Assembly (NCBI GenBank): GCA_958496175.1
Contig: OY292274.1
Span: 13,289,689 to 13,353,688, forward strand
Length of the DNA: 64,000 nucleotides
Origin: Sisyra terminalis
Taxonomy: Eukaryota > Arthropoda > Insecta > Neuroptera > Sisyridae
Direction of reading: 5' to 3'
Both the position numbers and the translations under genes were made by a program. Under the pieces are notes generated by a model. The model saw nothing but the letters and a program-made list of their open reading frames with translations. It was not told where the DNA came from and did no database searches. Every line of letters starts with the position of its first letter. Positions within the stretch are counted from its first letter, which is position 1. This document shows, piece by piece, positions 48,801 through 60,980 of the stretch.

Positions 48801-49590
48801 CAGTGACTCAACATTTTATTAAAAATGTTATCCTTAAACATAAAATTAGTTGCCCATTTGAGTCTCAAAGGAAAATTCGATATTTTGCACGTTAACGTCG
48901 TTACAATATAAACAATCAGACGGTTTAATGCTGTAGTCTTACAGTATAAATGTATTAGATTTTCTATTGAAGAAAAATATGTCTAGAAATGATGAAAAAT
49001 ATGTTGCAAAAAGATTAATACCTAGGTTTCATTACAATTATTCAGCAAATACTTTATTTTGTTAGGGTTAAAAGAATTTGAAAGTTTTTAAGCTTCGAAA
49101 ATTAATAATGTATATTTAAATACTCCAAAAAATTTAAACAGAATTTTAAGTGTTTGACTTTAAGTTTTGACTTAATAAAAGTGAAGAAATATGAAATTTG
49201 GATAGGTAAATTGATTGAAGGAAGATAATGTCTTTAAAGAGCAAATCTATCGTTTGATGATAACTGCAATAAAACTTAGTCAAAGAGTTTCATAATTCAA
49301 ACGTTTTCGATTGAAACATTCGATGGACACGTTTGTCTTTCGAAAATAAATTGAAATATATTTGTGAAATATAAATGGATATATGAGCTTTGCCATTGTT
49401 TGAAACAATAACGTTGATGATTCTATAGCGATGACAATGAAGACATCGCTGATAACAGCGGCTATCAGTGCACGGGCTGTGTCGATGTGTGCATTTCTGT
49501 ATCCGTTTAGTATTTTGTGTAACATATACAAAAAATATATATATATATTCATATATATTCAGGTATTAATACCTAGATAGTATATCTACC

Positions 49591-49647
<57 letters not shown>

Positions 49648-51550
49648 AATAGAGAAATATATGCAGCTAGGTCTATGGCTATGTATCTACAGAGAGTCGG
49701 AGTCAGGCTTGGCTTCGAACTGTAAAATGTAATAAAGGATTAAAAATCAAAGCCGGGGCTAACTTTCCCGCTACGAGTTAGGGGTAGGTTCGCCTCACCT
49801 ACTCAAAACCCTACGTCGATCAATGTTTTATATAACACTGACAACGAGCACCACTACTGGCTATATAGAGTTCTATAAGCGAAATCGTTTTTAAAATTGT
49901 TGACTTTTTATTCTTTAAAATAATACAATTTTCCAAAATTAAAATTGCTACCAACTAAAAGTAATTATTTTTAGATTAGAAATAGATTTTCAATGACAAA
50001 AAACTTATCAACTAATTGAACAGTATAAATTAGTAAAGTTATCGTAATTTTAGATTGTTAAGAAATGAAACTAATAACTTATTGGTAATTATTTAATTGG
50101 AGTTTTTTTGGTAGAATATTGAGCATACGATTTGGATAGAATTCTATGTTTAGTTTTTCATAATATAGTTCTAGTAACTAGTCAATGGTACACACACAAT
50201 GTACACAGAATTTATTCCTGTAAATTGTTCCGGGATGCATGTGCAGTCGTAGACAAAGAGTTGTATAGTTTCATTTGGCACATTGAACGTAGCGTGATCT
50301 TTGTTTAGTGATTCTTTGAAGGAAAAATTTTCCTCTGGCCAGCACATAGCTACGTACATTGGGAAAAAGAGATGAGATAAACTCGCGTTTATCCCTGTTA
50401 CGCAAAATGATCCTTTTCTAGAATTAACGGGATGTATATGTATACATATAAATGTGGGGAAAACGTGGTCAGTTATTTATAAAGTGCATTAGGGCCAGTG
50501 CGCTTTTATCGCTCTCTGGAAAAAAGAGATGTCACTAACGAAGGCAAATGCACGAAAATGGAAATATCTTTTTCCACGATACGCCTATTGGATCAAAACT
50601 GACCATTCCTATTGATAATGGACCACACCCTTAAATTCTATAGTGCTTTTTTACAAACTTTATGCGTACAATCAGCTTTTCCGAACTTTTCACAACATTT
50701 TTTTTTTCAATTAAAAAAAAATCTATTTAAAACGTTTCTAATCGTACATAATGCATTTCTTCAGGTAAACAGATGAAAGCAGATGGCTCTTTTTGAGTCA
50801 AATTAAATTCGCTAGGATATGAAATGACAAAGTATTTTCTTACAAAATTATTTTACCTAAATGTTTAAGATTAAAATATGTGAATGAGATGCGAAAAGTA
50901 TAATGGCAAAGGGGTTAAATATGGATTTGAATGATGACGGGAACATCTGTAGGGGTTCGTTTGCAAAAGGTGATCGAAAATCGAAAATCTTCAATTTGAA
51001 GAATGGAACAAACTCAAAGGATCACCTGACCAGAAAGGGTCAAAACAACTTTCGATTGTTTGCACGATCTCAAGATGTTTGTCCACAAGAACCGCATCCC
51101 TGCCATTTGCTTGAATTTTACAAAAATTTAACAAATTTTGGGCTTCGTTCCACCCTTATGTAATCTATTCAAATCAAGGGTTAGACCGAAAGGTCTTTAT
51201 TGTGATATCAAAAATTCGACCAGATGTCCACAATTGCCGAAATTTTTCTTTTGACTCTAAAACAATGATGAAAGAAATATCTCCATACGATTTGATACAA
51301 ATACGATAAAACTATCAAGGAAATGCCAATGATTGGTCAAATGATACAAATAAAATGATAAAATAAATTAATAACAAAAATAATACTTCCTAATTGTTAT
51401 CATTATGAAGGTATTTCATTATTTTCAGAATCAAAATATGATTAAGAAACTGTTAAATGTGCAACTTAGTATAACTGATGGCATTTAAAATCTCTGAAAG
51501 ATTCTTCTTAAATTTTGAGTGCCTAAACTTGTAAAGCTATATATGTACCA
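45817..51550. other. gene-less stretch with (AT)n tract
   Basis: AT-rich with no supportable coding exon. 48000-48700 and 50150-50650 are less AT-rich islands of unknown role. An (AT)n microsatellite is listed separately. Small open frames (up to 92 aa) here lack family features. Confidence 0.4.
49593..49641. repeat. (AT)n microsatellite
   Basis: About 24 perfect TA dinucleotides. Confidence 0.95.
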
Positions 51551-51552
51551 TA

Positions 51553-52532
51553 AGGCGGTCCTTAATAGGGGTGTTTTTGAATTTCTTTGCTCCCAGGGGT
51601 TCAAATGATAAGAACAAATTCCCTAAAAATTTGAGCTTTTAATATTAATTTTAAGATAGTCCGCTTGCCAACTTAAGTTTCTTATGGAAATAACGTGGGA
51701 AAAATTTATTTTTTTCTTAAAAATTCCATAACTCAGCGACGAATAAATCGAAAGTCCCATATTGCGTCATGTTTATTGAAAATTTAATGCTCTACAAAAA
51801 AGATCTCCTATGATTTTTCGCTAAATCAATTGACTTAAGAGTTATTGACTTATCTATTGGCTTAAGAATGCAGCACTAATGGTCAATGAAAATATAAGCC
51901 AATAGATCAGCGATCGGGGAATTTTTTTAATTATTACCCCACAATATTTTTTGCGTAGGCCGATATTACCCCTCTCCATTCTGAATAGAAAACAATCAAT
52001 CTAAATTTAAACAAACATTATTTATTGAATTAATTTACATTTACATATTTGTAGTATAGGTTTTGGATTTCAACCAGAATTAGCGGCCCGGTCCGTATAT
52101 CGCGCTGAATTGTTTAAGTTTGTAAACATACTAACACGTTTATGAAATAGCAATAGAAATATTAGAAAAATTTCCCTATTACCCAAAAAAAATCACTTTT
52201 ACCCCATTTGGGGTGAAATTACCCCAGTTCCTCGACCGCTGCAATAGATTTAGCGAAAAATCATAAGAGCTCTTTTTTGTAGAGCGTTAAATTTACAATA
52301 AACATGACGAGATTAGTTACTTTCGATTAATTCGTCGCTAAGTTATGGAATTCCAAAGGACAAATTAAATTTTTCCCACGTTATTTCCATAAGAAACTTA
52401 AGTTAAAAAGCGGACTATCTTAAAATAAATATTAAGAGCTCAAATTTGCAGGGATTTTTTTCTTATAAATTTGGAAGCATTTGAACCCCTGGGAGCAAAG
52501 AAATTCAAAAATATTCCTATTAAGAACCACCC
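51553..52532. mobile_element. foldback element D, 980 bp, TA target site, with nested hAT MITE
   Basis: Left end AGGCGGTCCTTAATAGG, right end (minus strand) GGGTGGTTCTTAATAGG, each next to TA (51551-51552 and 52533-52534). The arms pair over about 300 nt, for example TTTCTTTGCTCCCAGGGGTT against AACCCCTGGGAGCAAAGAAA. It contains AATGCTCTACAAAAAAGATC. The loop region is interrupted by a separate element at 51908-52241. Confidence 0.9.
51908..52241. mobile_element. hAT-type MITE nested in foldback D, 334 bp
   Basis: Termini CAGCGATCGGGGAA and CAGCGGTCGAGGAA (minus strand) are flanked by the exact 8-bp duplication CAATAGAT (51900-51907 and 52242-52249). CAGCG-type ends and the 8-bp site indicate hAT. 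Internal repeats of TTACCCC are visible. There is no ORF. Confidence 0.93.
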
Positions 52533-52534
52533 TA

Positions 52535-54619
52535 ACGTACCATGATATTTGTTTAAATTTTAGGGAATATTTCAAAAAAAAAAATGGAAAATGATTTCTG
52601 TTTCCTCTTGTTAGTCATTCCAATTTAGTGTTACATTCATTCAATAGCAAAAGCAATTAAACTCTAATGGGCAAAAATGTTCATGCAGAGTGAGGCAATA
52701 AATTTTTGTCGTACAAAAGTCATTTGACAAATACCTATACATCGATAAATTCGAACTAAATGGTTAGTATTTGTCATTAGTAGGTGTACCTTTATTCTGA
52801 TTTGTGTTTGAACACTTTTGAAGAAGTCAAAAGCCCTGTTGAGATGCGAAATTTAATTGCCTAAGCCAGATGCAACTGATATTAACAATTAACAACAATG
52901 TTTGTCGATAAGGTTGTTGAAGGCGTGTTGTGTTGACAAATTGTTAACAACGTTCAAGAGATTTCCGAAAAGATCAGACAAAATGCTTGTTTTCTTCTAT
53001 TGAGCAATTATTGCACCAGAAAAAAGACTATTAAAGTTTTTAACTTAAAGCTTTAATACTTACGAAACATCAACTTTAATTGAATCGCATACCTGAAACA
53101 AAAAAAAAACAGAAAAATTAACACGCGAGATAAGAAATCAAATTATAAAGTATGGCGTCTTATTAATTGCAAGTGTGAGACTTAAATTTGTGCTTTAATA
53201 AGATTGGGTTGATTTTGTCATAAACATTTAAGGTAATTTTGTCCGTAATTTACGAATGTCTGCAAGGATATGTGTTTATATATGTACAAAGGGGTTGATC
53301 TGGTGGCAAGTTAGCGTGACGCCGGAACACCTCATTGTGCGCTACTACTTAGCCACTTCCGACATGGCGGCGACTTCCGGTGCATTACTGTTCGCTACTT
53401 CCGGCGCTTTCCTTTCCCCAACTTACCTGCCTAGGTAAATGTTTGTGTGACTTGCTTTATACCACTGCTCCATTATCACATCAAACACAATCCATTTGCA
53501 TGTTGATGATGTGTTAAAAACCGTTTCGCTAATTTGTTTACGTTTGCAATTAAACTAACTCCTTGATTTTCCCTTAGAACATTTCCTCGTCACATCCTCC
53601 AACTAAAATTCAACGTACAAAAGATATCCTTTCGGAAAAAAATTGCAACTTGAAAACCTTTGCCTTTCTTTCTATTACAAATCGAGCCCAACTTCTTTCA
53701 CAGGTGGTGCTCAAAATACGTTCTTTCTTCCACAGGGAGCTTGCCAATGACTGACACATGTTCACGATCTAATAGGAGTGTGCTTTATGATTTATTTGTG
53801 TCGAACTGTTTTTCTCAAGATGCGTCAATTGGTCTCGTGAAGATCACGGAAGAGCCAAAACCGGGTCCGGGCCGGTGTTTTCGGAAATACCAGGTGGTAA
53901 GCGTAAGGTTATTGTATAAATCATAAAATCGTTTACAACTTTTACTATTTTATCAATAATTTCGGTAGGAATTAGCTTTGTTACATAATGAATTTTATGG
54001 CTGACGTGTGCCGTTACTTAACGTAGAAAAAAAAATGAATTGCAATAAAATTTTGGGCATAAAACGGAGAAGCTTTAATAATACAATTTGAGGATGTCTT
54101 TTGAAATTGAAGAATTTTTTTTCATTATGTTTTATTCATTATGAGGTACAAAAAAATAATTTTATAGAATTTCCAACTATGGTGTTCATAAAGGAATAAT
54201 CGGAACAAATTTTTGATAGAGAAATCATAGCTATTTAAATATTGTTCAAATCTACAATTTAAAATTTTATTAATTATTTTTGACATTAAATTATTCACAA
54301 AAGTTTGAAATTCTTATTTTTAATTTCCGTAATAGGCTAATTTCTAGATTGATTATAAAAATTCTGTGCTGAAATATGACTTGATGATGAAAAAAGTAAT
54401 GAACGACTTTAAGAAATAGAAATATTTAACATAACAATTTCATGTGAATTTTAAGCGCTTTTAACATGCATTGTTGTTTAAAAAACCGGAAAAATGTATA
54501 CTTTTAAGATTATATTTGCTTATTAATATAGTCTCATCTAATACATACAGCGAAATTTATAATCGAAAGCTCAAATGAGCTTATTTAAGCAAAAATTTTG
54601 GCTCAGTCATTTTGCACCA
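52535..54619. other. gene-less stretch with a GC-rich island near 53300-53430
   Basis: Mostly AT-rich. The island at 53300-53430 stands out and is described separately. 53690-53890 is also less AT-rich but has no recognisable coding content. Confidence 0.4.
53321..53430 (-). promoter_or_regulatory. candidate promoter/5' exon edge: ETS and YY1/Pho motifs with splice donor
   Basis: ACTTCCG occurs three times within about 50 nt (two as ACTTCCGG, the full ETS consensus on the minus strand), beside ACATGGCGGC, which contains the GCCAT core of YY1/Pho. On the minus strand GGCAG|GTAAGT (53427/53426) is a perfect U2 donor. TATAAAGC lies about 35 nt upstream of it. This could be a first exon of prospero, 29 kb from the acceptor at 24381, or a recursive splice site, or an unrelated promoter. 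Confidence 0.35.
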
Positions 54620-55730
54620 AAACCAACATTATTTTACACTAACATGAAACAAATCGCCAACAAACGCATTCAAAACGTTGGTAGGGGTATTCACTCACTA
54701 ATGTATTTACCTGTGAATACGTATTTCGGATTTTCAGGTTTACAATATGTGAAAGCCAAAAAACATAATGCTCACTTATAAACTTAACTTAACCTTTTCA
54801 GATATATCTAATTATCAGAGTAAATTTTTAAGCAGACCTTAAGTTATTTTTTCTAATAATAAATCAACTTTGTTTTATATTAAGCATAAATAACGTTTAT
54901 CTTTTAACGGACTTTGATTATTAAATTTGAAATTTCGATTGTTTATTAAACGTTATCCCTTACAAACTTTGCTACCGTTTGCACTCTTTTAGGGGAGAAA
55001 TTTTCAAAAACCCTTTCTTATTATATATCTGCATCGTATAAGGAAAACACTAAATTTCGTCGACATAAATGTGCGATTATATTTGAAAATACAATGTAAA
55101 ACGAAAAAAAATAATGACCTTCTTTATGTTAGTTAACATGACTAAAAAGCTATTCGATTTTGGACATTTAGATGATATAAATACAAAATCGTTGGAAATA
55201 GGTGGAAAGCGTGGAAGTAAATTCGAATATTTTATTTATTTTCAATAACAATAATTGGTTTTCAAATTGTTCTATTATAAATACCGAAAAAAAGTTAGTA
55301 TCGAAGATTTTATATTTGAATTGACAGTGAAATATATGGCAAAAAATCGCTACCTTAATGCTTTTCAGCCGAATATATAATTACTCCAGATCACAACCAT
55401 TGGTTCATAAAAAAATAGATTTTAAAAAGTTTGATTGTTGAAAAACGAACCAAAATTTAAAGCCGCCTATTTGGTATATGTACTACATAAGTATTAAACT
55501 TTCATACTAATTTAATGAAATGATGTTATTTAAAATATTGTTATTAAAATGATATAAAATAAACACTTATGTTTTAATTCTTAATATAATTTTAGATAAA
55601 CTTTTTTTTTTATTAACAACACTTTGATTATTAAATTTAAAATTTCGATTGTTGATTAACTAAATTATCTCATATTAAACATTTTATTGAGATAAAACCT
55701 GTAGTTGCGAATGCAACGGGCAACTACTAG
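54620..55730 (+). mobile_element. Helitron C, 3' end clear, 5' end uncertain
   Basis: Ends GCAACGGGCAACTACTAG at 55730 with T following. The body is the reverse complement of Helitron B over most of 1 kb, including the tail FGFSGLQYVKAKKHNAHL (sense) and the AAACTTTGCTACCG...AGGGGAGAAATT block typical of the 3' half of insect Helitrons. I could not locate the 5' TC end. Confidence 0.8.
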
Positions 55731-57547
55731 TATTTAATATAGTGCAAAATTGTTTTGTTCTCAACTATTAATTTCCTATTTTCAAGGTTTTATCTGAAAA
55801 ATCATTGATGAAATTGATCATATTCGCACAGACAATCACCTAGACAGCTGTGCAAGTAAAAATCTACCCTTCTTGATTGTCTACTGCATATTATTTCTCG
55901 TCCCCCTTACACAAATATACATCCCTGTCATACCTCACAAACAGTAACCTACTAACCCTCAAAGACGATCTCTGACTGACAACCCCCATCCCTTGCACGA
56001 CTCTCCTAGACCAAATCGTAAGCCTTTACGATCAATTGTCTCAATCGAAATATATTTTGAAAAACTTAACTTGAAAAATTATCCGTCAAATTGAAGTTTA
56101 AATTTTCAAGTTTTTTCGGTAGATAAGCCTTGATTAATTGTATCAAATTTATTTAGGGGGTGCATTCTTTGTAATTTTTTTATCCTTATTTCACACAGTT
56201 GGTTGACATATGGCAAACAAAAGATTTTCGCCAGAATGACCGGGGTGTTTTTTTTTCGAGAATAATACAAGAGGCAGATCTAAGTTTCATATTTATCTTA
56301 TAAACCTAGCCACGCGACATCACGCCGCATTTACATAAAACCCTTGGTGCTTTGATTTTGTTATTGACATCCAAAACTTTGGTATTATACGCAATAATTC
56401 ATCAAGTGTAGAACGAAATCTGTTGATTTGCGATAAGCAACCGTTCAAATGATCCCTGTTGACGCACAATATTAAAAAGAAATGCTTAAACTGGAAAATT
56501 TTCCGCTCGGCAAGTCATTGTTCTTGAGTATGTCATTAAACTGGGAATTAATAAGACTTTTTTCATCTTGTTCTAATTATTAAGATTTTTTTGAGAGATA
56601 CTCGTGAAATAAATTCAAAATTATCATCTGTTTGGTGTATTATATAAAAAGCAACTTTGGTTAATAAAACCTTGATGAATGATGATGGGTACAACCACTA
56701 CAACCGAGGCTCGTTGAACAATACATCAAGAATCCCCTAAGTTGTACGATCAGCCTTACATTTTCGAATTGGGTTGGGGAAGAATTAGACTATTGTATGG
56801 GTCAGCTGTCTGCTACGTCACCACGCTTCTCAAACCTCCCAGGGGAACCCCGAGATATACATATCAGCTGCCAAAGTCTTTGCAGAGCCGCATATCATTT
56901 AAAAAAAATCACTTAAAAAGAACAATACCGCAAAATTTATTTTTCCAATTTTTAAGAAAAAACTCCTAAAAAATCTTAGTTAAACCACACAAAATACATT
57001 GGTTAAATGTTGAACAGTTTTTTCGAAGTACGGGTCTGGAGCTAAAGTAAATTGTTCCCATGATGGCAGAGAAAATGGTCCTTAATTCTGCCGACAATTG
57101 TTGAAGGGACGCGTGCCTCGCACGAGCTCATTCTTTGGCAGTTGGTGGCTTGCTCTGCTACTTCTTAATGCATTCAACCTCCCTATCGCATCTGTAGCTC
57201 CACAGTTAACTCGTAAGGGTGCAAACAATGTGCACCTATAAAGTACAACCAACACAAAGAAATGAACCTAGATATTATAATTGGATCAGAATAAAAATTA
57301 CTATCAAGTAAACCAGTCGTAATTTTCATAACATTGAAAACCTAAATTTCTAAATTGTCTAATTGATTTTTTTTAATTTTTTTCTTTCTTTCATTTTGCT
57401 AATTTTTTTCCTTGATAAAACAATAAAGTAATAATAACTAAGTTTTTTTTTCAATAGTATTTACCTACAATACTTTTTGTGATTCTCAAAAAAATCTTAT
57501 TTTTGGTAGATGATAACATTTAGATCAAAGCTTTTTTTTTTTAAATT
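55731..57547. other. no gene seen
   Basis: No supportable coding feature. 57000-57260 is a less AT-rich island with several CpG-containing words and could be regulatory. Confidence 0.4.
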
Positions 57548-57551
57548 TTAA

Positions 57552-57733
57552 ATAAGAAGTCAATTCAGGTTGTTTAAGATCGGTTTTTATTTATTTATTG
57601 AATTTAAATTGAAAATATTTTATTTTATTTTTGTGACTCAAGAAGCCTGATGAAGTAACGAAACGTAGCTAATTGAATAATAAAAATATTAAATAAAAAG
57701 AACCGATCTTAAACAATCTGAATTGTCTTCTTA
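57552..57733. mobile_element. small TTAA-flanked foldback/MITE, 182 bp
   Basis: TTAA at 57548-57551 and 57734-57737. The arms CAATTCAGGTTGTTTAAGAT and ATCTTAAACAATCTGAATTG are complementary. It lies beside transposase-like copy 2 but shows no clear link to it. Confidence 0.78.
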
Positions 57734-57820
57734 TTAAAAAAAATATCTTATATTTATTGGGTAAAAATAATCTTTGTGAATATCTAAGTAAAAATAAACC
57801 TTTTATTATTTGTTAGCAGG

Positions 57821-58866
57821 CTAACCTTTAAGTGAGTCACTAAGTTCTTCTTTCGATGGTACGTAGCGTTTATTGTGAACTAAAAGGTTTTCTTAAGCTA
57901 AATTATAAATAATCTATTCAATACCATAAATGTTGCCAAAACTGTAAAACTGCTATAGTGATCCTTATGCCTATTTTTTGTTGGCTTTCTTGGCCTTTAA
58001 GAACCATAAATCTCGGTAGATGCTTTTACAGTTAAATAGCATTGCAGCCTGATGTAGGATGCCAATAGTTAATGTTAAAAGATTAATTATCAATAGTCAT
58101 TTTTAGTGATTTCTTTAGTCAAATCAATTCGGTAAAATTCTAAGTTTTTGTCAATTTCTGAAACATTCAGGCATGATAACTTCTCTGTGCAACTTTGTAT
58201 TTTCACAGGATTGATATTTTTACAGTTTTCCCGGAAGTTTTTGCTCAATAGAATGTTAGGACTTGTAGTTGGTTGACTAATGATTTCTTCAAACACACCT
58301 TTAATATCAATTCGTTTTCGCTTTTCCTTCCGAACTATTGGAATGAAGAAATTATTTATGAGAAATTCATCGATGCTATGTCTCAGTGGCAAAATAATCG
58401 CTTCAGTGACAAACACACAATTTCTTATATTTAATTGACGTTTATCTAATACTACCACTAACTTTGGAGTTATGAAACTTTTCATTAAGGATCCTTAGGA
58501 TTGTGTGCCCGTAGTTGAGATGGGCAAAGTTTCTTGTAAATTCGTTACTTCAGAATTGAAAGACAAACTTTCTTGTAATATAATTTTTTTGTACTTTTTT
58601 GTAAATCTCTTTAAATTTGGTACACGATTGTTAGTTTCTTTACAAAGCTAGGCAAAAATTTAATTGGTATACGCGCCTTTTTCCAATAAAGAATATATTC
58701 TCGAGAGATTTGCGTTTTTATTAATATTTAATTTCACTTCAAGAATATTATAGAACAAAACTACTTATACTGGTTCTTTTGAGGGAAGTTATGAATTATT
58801 AATTTGATATTTTACATTTCCTATTAAAAATATTCCCATTTTAGAATTGCGTAATTTCATCGACAT
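57821..58866 (-). pseudogene. decayed transposase-like gene, copy 2
   Basis: It is homologous to the plus-strand copy at 29144-30606: an ATG start (MSMKLRNSKMGIFLIGNVK), a SFITPKLVVVLDKRQLNIRN block, KGVFEEIISQPTTSP and SKEELSDSLKG before TAG. A 131-codon open frame (58485-58090) survives only because the central part, with the TTxxxTGxxNG and CHHxYE motifs, has been deleted. Other parts contain stops. Confidence 0.72.
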
Positions 58867-59125
58867 GTTGACAACATGAAAATAATACCATTACTTAAAA
58901 AACAAATAAGTAATAAAAAGCTCACGATACGTAAGCTCCCGCGCACCTTTGCGTATAAGTATTGGCATGTTTCAATGCAAGTCGGCAAGGGCTGCAATGA
59001 AAATTTATTTGCAATTGTTTTAACAACATTCAAGTAAAATAAAAGGGTATGAGTTCAAAAAAAGGACTTCTATTTTTTAGGACACCCTATGCTTATAACA
59101 AAGAATCTTCAAAAAAGTTGTTCCT

Positions 59126-59450
59126 AGGGTTACCAATGTTTAATTATAGAAAATCCGGATAACGTATAACTAAATCCGGAGAGTTGTATTCAATAATAAA
59201 CAGTCTTAAAAATTTAGCAAGTATTCTAAATGATAACGTTCACAAGCTTTACTGCTTCATTCTATATTCAAAATATAATAAATATATATTTTTTTGACGA
59301 TAAAATCAATTGTTATCGCTTGATAACAGTGGAAAATTTTGCTTTTTATTAACATTGAAAAATGTGGAAAATCGTTTTTGTAAACTGGAGTCAAGAAAAA
59401 AATACATTTTTCTGGAGTTTCCGGTTTAAAATGGGGGAGTTGGTAACCCT
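59126..59450. mobile_element. hAT-like MITE related to the 10137-10344 element
   Basis: Left end TAGGGTTACCAATG, right end GAGTTGGTAACCCT. Internal AAATCCGGA and CTGGAGTTTCCGG blocks match the 10.1-kb copy. No clean 8-bp duplication is visible. Just beyond it, 59460-59600 repeats internal pieces and a TACTCTATAAAAAGAGATTC block resembling the foldback core. Confidence 0.65.
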
Positions 59451-60883
59451 GAAAAAATCCCGAGATTATTTTTGTAAACTGGAGTCTGAAGAAAACATTA
59501 ATTTTCTGGACTCTCCGGACATTTTCCAAGAAAATGAATACTCTATAAAAAGAGATTCCTTACATTTTTTGTTAAGTTCACTTGTTAAAAAGTTATTTAA
59601 AATCTTCCATGCAATCTTTTCTCGCATACAAGACGTAAAAAGAGGTGTGTCATTCTTCACTTTGTCAACATTCTCTTGTTATGAAAAGAAGGGTGGTACA
59701 AATATTTAAAAATTAGCAATTAGGTAAAAGTTAATTGTTTAGAGAGACTATGATAAAGAAAATAATGAAAACACGAGAAACTATTAAGGAAAATTCATAA
59801 AAACCGTTAATTTTACAATTATGATTCAGAATTTACGGGTTTGATTAATTTTCCTTAACATTTTCTTGTGTAAGTGTAACTGAAATGATATTTCTTTTTG
59901 TGTATAAATATTTTTTTTTGGCTTGGAAATTTTTGAATTTTTGGTATATAAGATGGTGTGTTACAATCGCTTTCATTAACCCTAGCAAGTTATGTTCCAA
60001 AAGACTAGTTTTCGTGCACCCCTAATAAGGTTATTGTAAGTCTAAGTACAGGGTGAGGGACATTTTTAATAGATGACTACCTCCAGCAAGCCACGCTTGT
60101 TTGGGCTTGCAGCTGTCTTCTTCATGAAACCACCTCAGTACAATATTTTTTTACCATTATTACTGTAACAGTATTATAAAAATAATTTTTATATCAGTAT
60201 GTTACGATTAGGGTGAGTTCACTGAATCGTTAAGGGGAATGTTTACGTTTACTTGCGATGACGTTGCAGTCAACACACGCTAGACGCCGAGATATACCGC
60301 CTATGTTTTGGTAAGTTACGACACAAGAAAGATGACGTAAGACGAACCACGTGTTTCAAGGGCGATGGATTTCCTTCCGAAGGTTTTGATTATATGTGAC
60401 AAGGTGTATGTCTCTAGGTCGATCCACTTCCGCATTCCGGCGGCATCTTCGTCTTTCTCTAAAAAGAAAAGGGTTCGGTCGAGTTCATTCATTTGATACG
60501 AGCAATAATCTTGTCTTTTTTCCACGCTCGTTTACCCAAAGACACCCTACAATTAACCTTTGAATTGTCAAGACATTGATTTCTCTCAACCATTTCAGTT
60601 AAACCATGGAAAATTAATGATGTGGTAGATAGATTGCGAACTATTTTAATATTCATTTCAAATTTCAGGTTTTTTTCACCACAAATTTAAAAATTTAGTT
60701 GAGTGAAAAATCAAGAAATAAAAACAAACTTTTCATAATTTTGATTCCATTAATTAATAAGTTGATTTAGCTTCTTAATAATTAAAGCTTCTTATTACAA
60801 TGATTTTACAAAAAATGTCTTTTTAAAAGAAACAATTCTCCATTTGATGCTAAAAAGCAACTTTATATCTATATAATAATTAA

Positions 60884-60980
60884 ATTGTGGGCAATAAGTC
60901 ATTCCTGACTTCTTCAGGGCTCAAAATTAAAAATTATTCCATAAATGTCATAAAAATAAGCTGTAAAAAGACTCAACTAG
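60884..60980. mobile_element. internally deleted copy of the 28029-28741 TTAA foldback
   Basis: TTAA then ATTGTGGGCAATAAG, then GACTTCTTCAGGGCTC, then directly AAAATAAGCTGTAAAAAGAC. These are three blocks from the left arm of the larger element with the sequence between them missing. Confidence 0.8.

Noticed and set aside
50903..51163. 86-aa open frame
   Set aside because: No recognisable domain, and composition is not distinct from flanking DNA.
57630..57680. CTGATGAAGTAACGAAAC looks like a hammerhead ribozyme core
   Set aside because: Stem II between CTGATGA and GAAA does not pair properly and no cleavage site with stems I/III is evident; the related 28.6-kb element lacks the CTGATGA core.
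59080..59096. Right-end-like TIR GGACACCCTA similar to foldback C
   Set aside because: No matching left end was found nearby; a lone fragment or chance.
60316..60525. 69-aa minus-strand frame in a CpG-containing patch
   Set aside because: No recognisable domain, no splice context, and no second copy to show conservation.
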